A DNA stretch of 64,000 bases from an uncultured Pelagibacteraceae bacterium. GTDB lineage: Bacteria; Pseudomonadota; Alphaproteobacteria; Pelagibacterales; Pelagibacteraceae. This document shows positions 63,494-64,000 of this stretch, piece by piece. The stretch is taken from contig CACBYE010000001.1 in NCBI GenBank assembly GCA_902543375.1, forward strand, positions 1 to 64,000, written 5' to 3'. Position 1 is the first letter of the stretch. Each line of letters starts with the position of its first letter. A program made the translations under genes and the position numbers. Under the pieces are notes generated by a model. The model worked only from the letters and a program-made list of their open reading frames with translations. It did not search any database and had not been told where the DNA came from.

Positions 63494-64000
63494 TTAATAG
63501 TGTTTTGGCTCTTCTCTTTTTATACCTAGGCCAAATTGCTCAGGTGCATCTGCTGGAGGTGGTAGATTATCTCTAGAACCATCAGCTTCTGCTAAATTTT
63601 TTTGAATTGCAGCACCTGGTTTATAAAACATATGGGCAAATTTAGACCAGTAAACTCCTCCAAATAAAGCAAGATTCGCTAACACAAACAATGTTAAAAA
63701 TAAAAATGATAAGCCTAACTGACCATTGTATTGAGTATAAGACCAAGCTAAACCAAATGTTGCACAAGCTAATAAGGCGAGAACAAATAAGTCTGCTTTA
63801 ATAATTCTATACCAAGGATGAGCTTCAGCCGATACATCAACTCTCAAAAAAAACCAAAACCAGTAACCACCTAAGCATGTAAGGATTGCTCCTACGTGCC
63901 ATAGTAAAGACCAAAATTCTGAGTTTGATTTGCCTATACCTGTATAACCAAAGACTAACACGGATGATGATACCCAAAATAAAATTGTACCATACATACC
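63494..64000 (-). CDS. aprM: APS reductase membrane anchor AprM, C-terminal part (runs off right edge)
   Basis: At least 167 codons are visible and the frame remains open to the window end, so the true start may lie beyond base 64000; a Met at 63997-63995 is also possible. Predicted helices occur at about residues 3-20, 32-50, 70-90 and 96-115 (LLWHVGAILTCLGGYWFWFF, LFVLALLACATFGLAW and LSFLFLTLFVLANLALFGGV), followed by a soluble Pro-rich tail (PPPADAPEQFGLG). In sulfite-oxidising bacteria AprM is the quinone-linked anchor for AprAB. Identification rests mainly on position next to aprB. Confidence 0.7.
   Translation of the reverse strand, partial: GMYGTILFWVSSSVLVFGYTGIGKSNSEFWSLLWHVGAILTCLGGYWFWFFLRVDVSAEAHPWYRIIKADLFVLALLACATFGLAWSYTQYNGQLGLSFLFLTLFVLANLALFGGVYWSKFAHMFYKPGAAIQKNLAEADGSRDNLPPPADAPEQFGLGIKREEPKHY

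Noticed and set aside
1-64000. CRISPR arrays, transposons, prophage or defence systems
   Set aside because: No repeat-spacer pattern, transposase, integrase or restriction gene was seen on either strand; gaps are all under about 210 bp.

Overview
The window looks like a streamlined, very AT-rich alphaproteobacterial genome of the SAR11 / Pelagibacterales type. The evidence is extreme coding density (start/stop overlaps of 1-16 bp, no gene-free stretch over about 210 bp, convergent genes overlapping at their stops), few Shine-Dalgarno sequences, Lys/Asn/Ile-rich proteins, single tRNA genes, two TRAP systems, and APS reductase with sulfonate genes in an apparent aerobic heterotroph. The species assignment is inference; no rRNA is present.

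Region 1 (1-20.5 kb, minus strand): one long co-directional gene train. It runs nuoABCDEFGHIJKLMN (the complete 14-subunit complex I), birA, coaX, RNase J, a DUF1467 protein, proS, a LolC-type permease, lolD and the 5' end of dnaE (cut by the left edge). Two tRNA genes (Asp-GTC and Val-TAC) with a good sigma70 promoter lie just upstream of nuoA.

Region 2 (21-31 kb): serine-glyoxylate aminotransferase diverges from an enolase-superfamily dehydratase/racemase plus a large YdiJ-like FAD/Fe-S oxidoreductase. These converge on an operon dctP-dctQ-dctM / enoyl-CoA hydratase / CaiB-type CoA-transferase, which reads as uptake and CoA-dependent catabolism of an unidentified organic acid.

Region 3 (31-41 kb): the protein quality-control block tRNA-Leu, tig, clpP, clpX, lon, followed by small genes. 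These are a DUF1289 protein, a histidine phosphatase, a family-5-type uracil-DNA glycosylase, a YbgC-like thioesterase, a DUF3047 protein and several uncatalogued ORFs of 41-57 aa.

Region 4 (41-51.3 kb): a second TRAP operon (TakP-like dctP, dctQ, dctM, then an NCS1 permease and an SDR) faces away from a plus-strand operon (GMC oxidoreductase, TerC, SDR, M23 peptidase, small membrane ORF, FAH-family hydratase, small membrane ORF). An 18-bp perfect palindrome lies between the two.

Region 5 (51.3-55 kb): a visibly AT-richer block with a GT2 glycosyltransferase, an alkaline-phosphatase-like protein and a GT-C type membrane glycosyltransferase, probably for cell-surface glycan assembly.

Region 6 (55-64 kb): an organosulfonate and sulfite module. 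xsc diverges from suyA-suyB-suyZ, which converges on an apparent operon aprM-aprB-aprA-orf116-smORF-tauE. Sulfite released by Xsc and SuyAB could be exported (SuyZ, TauE) or oxidised through APS reductase. aprM is cut by the right edge. This is the most coherent accessory system in the window. Its parts are known families; the possibly new parts are the 116-aa and 44-aa proteins placed between aprA and tauE.
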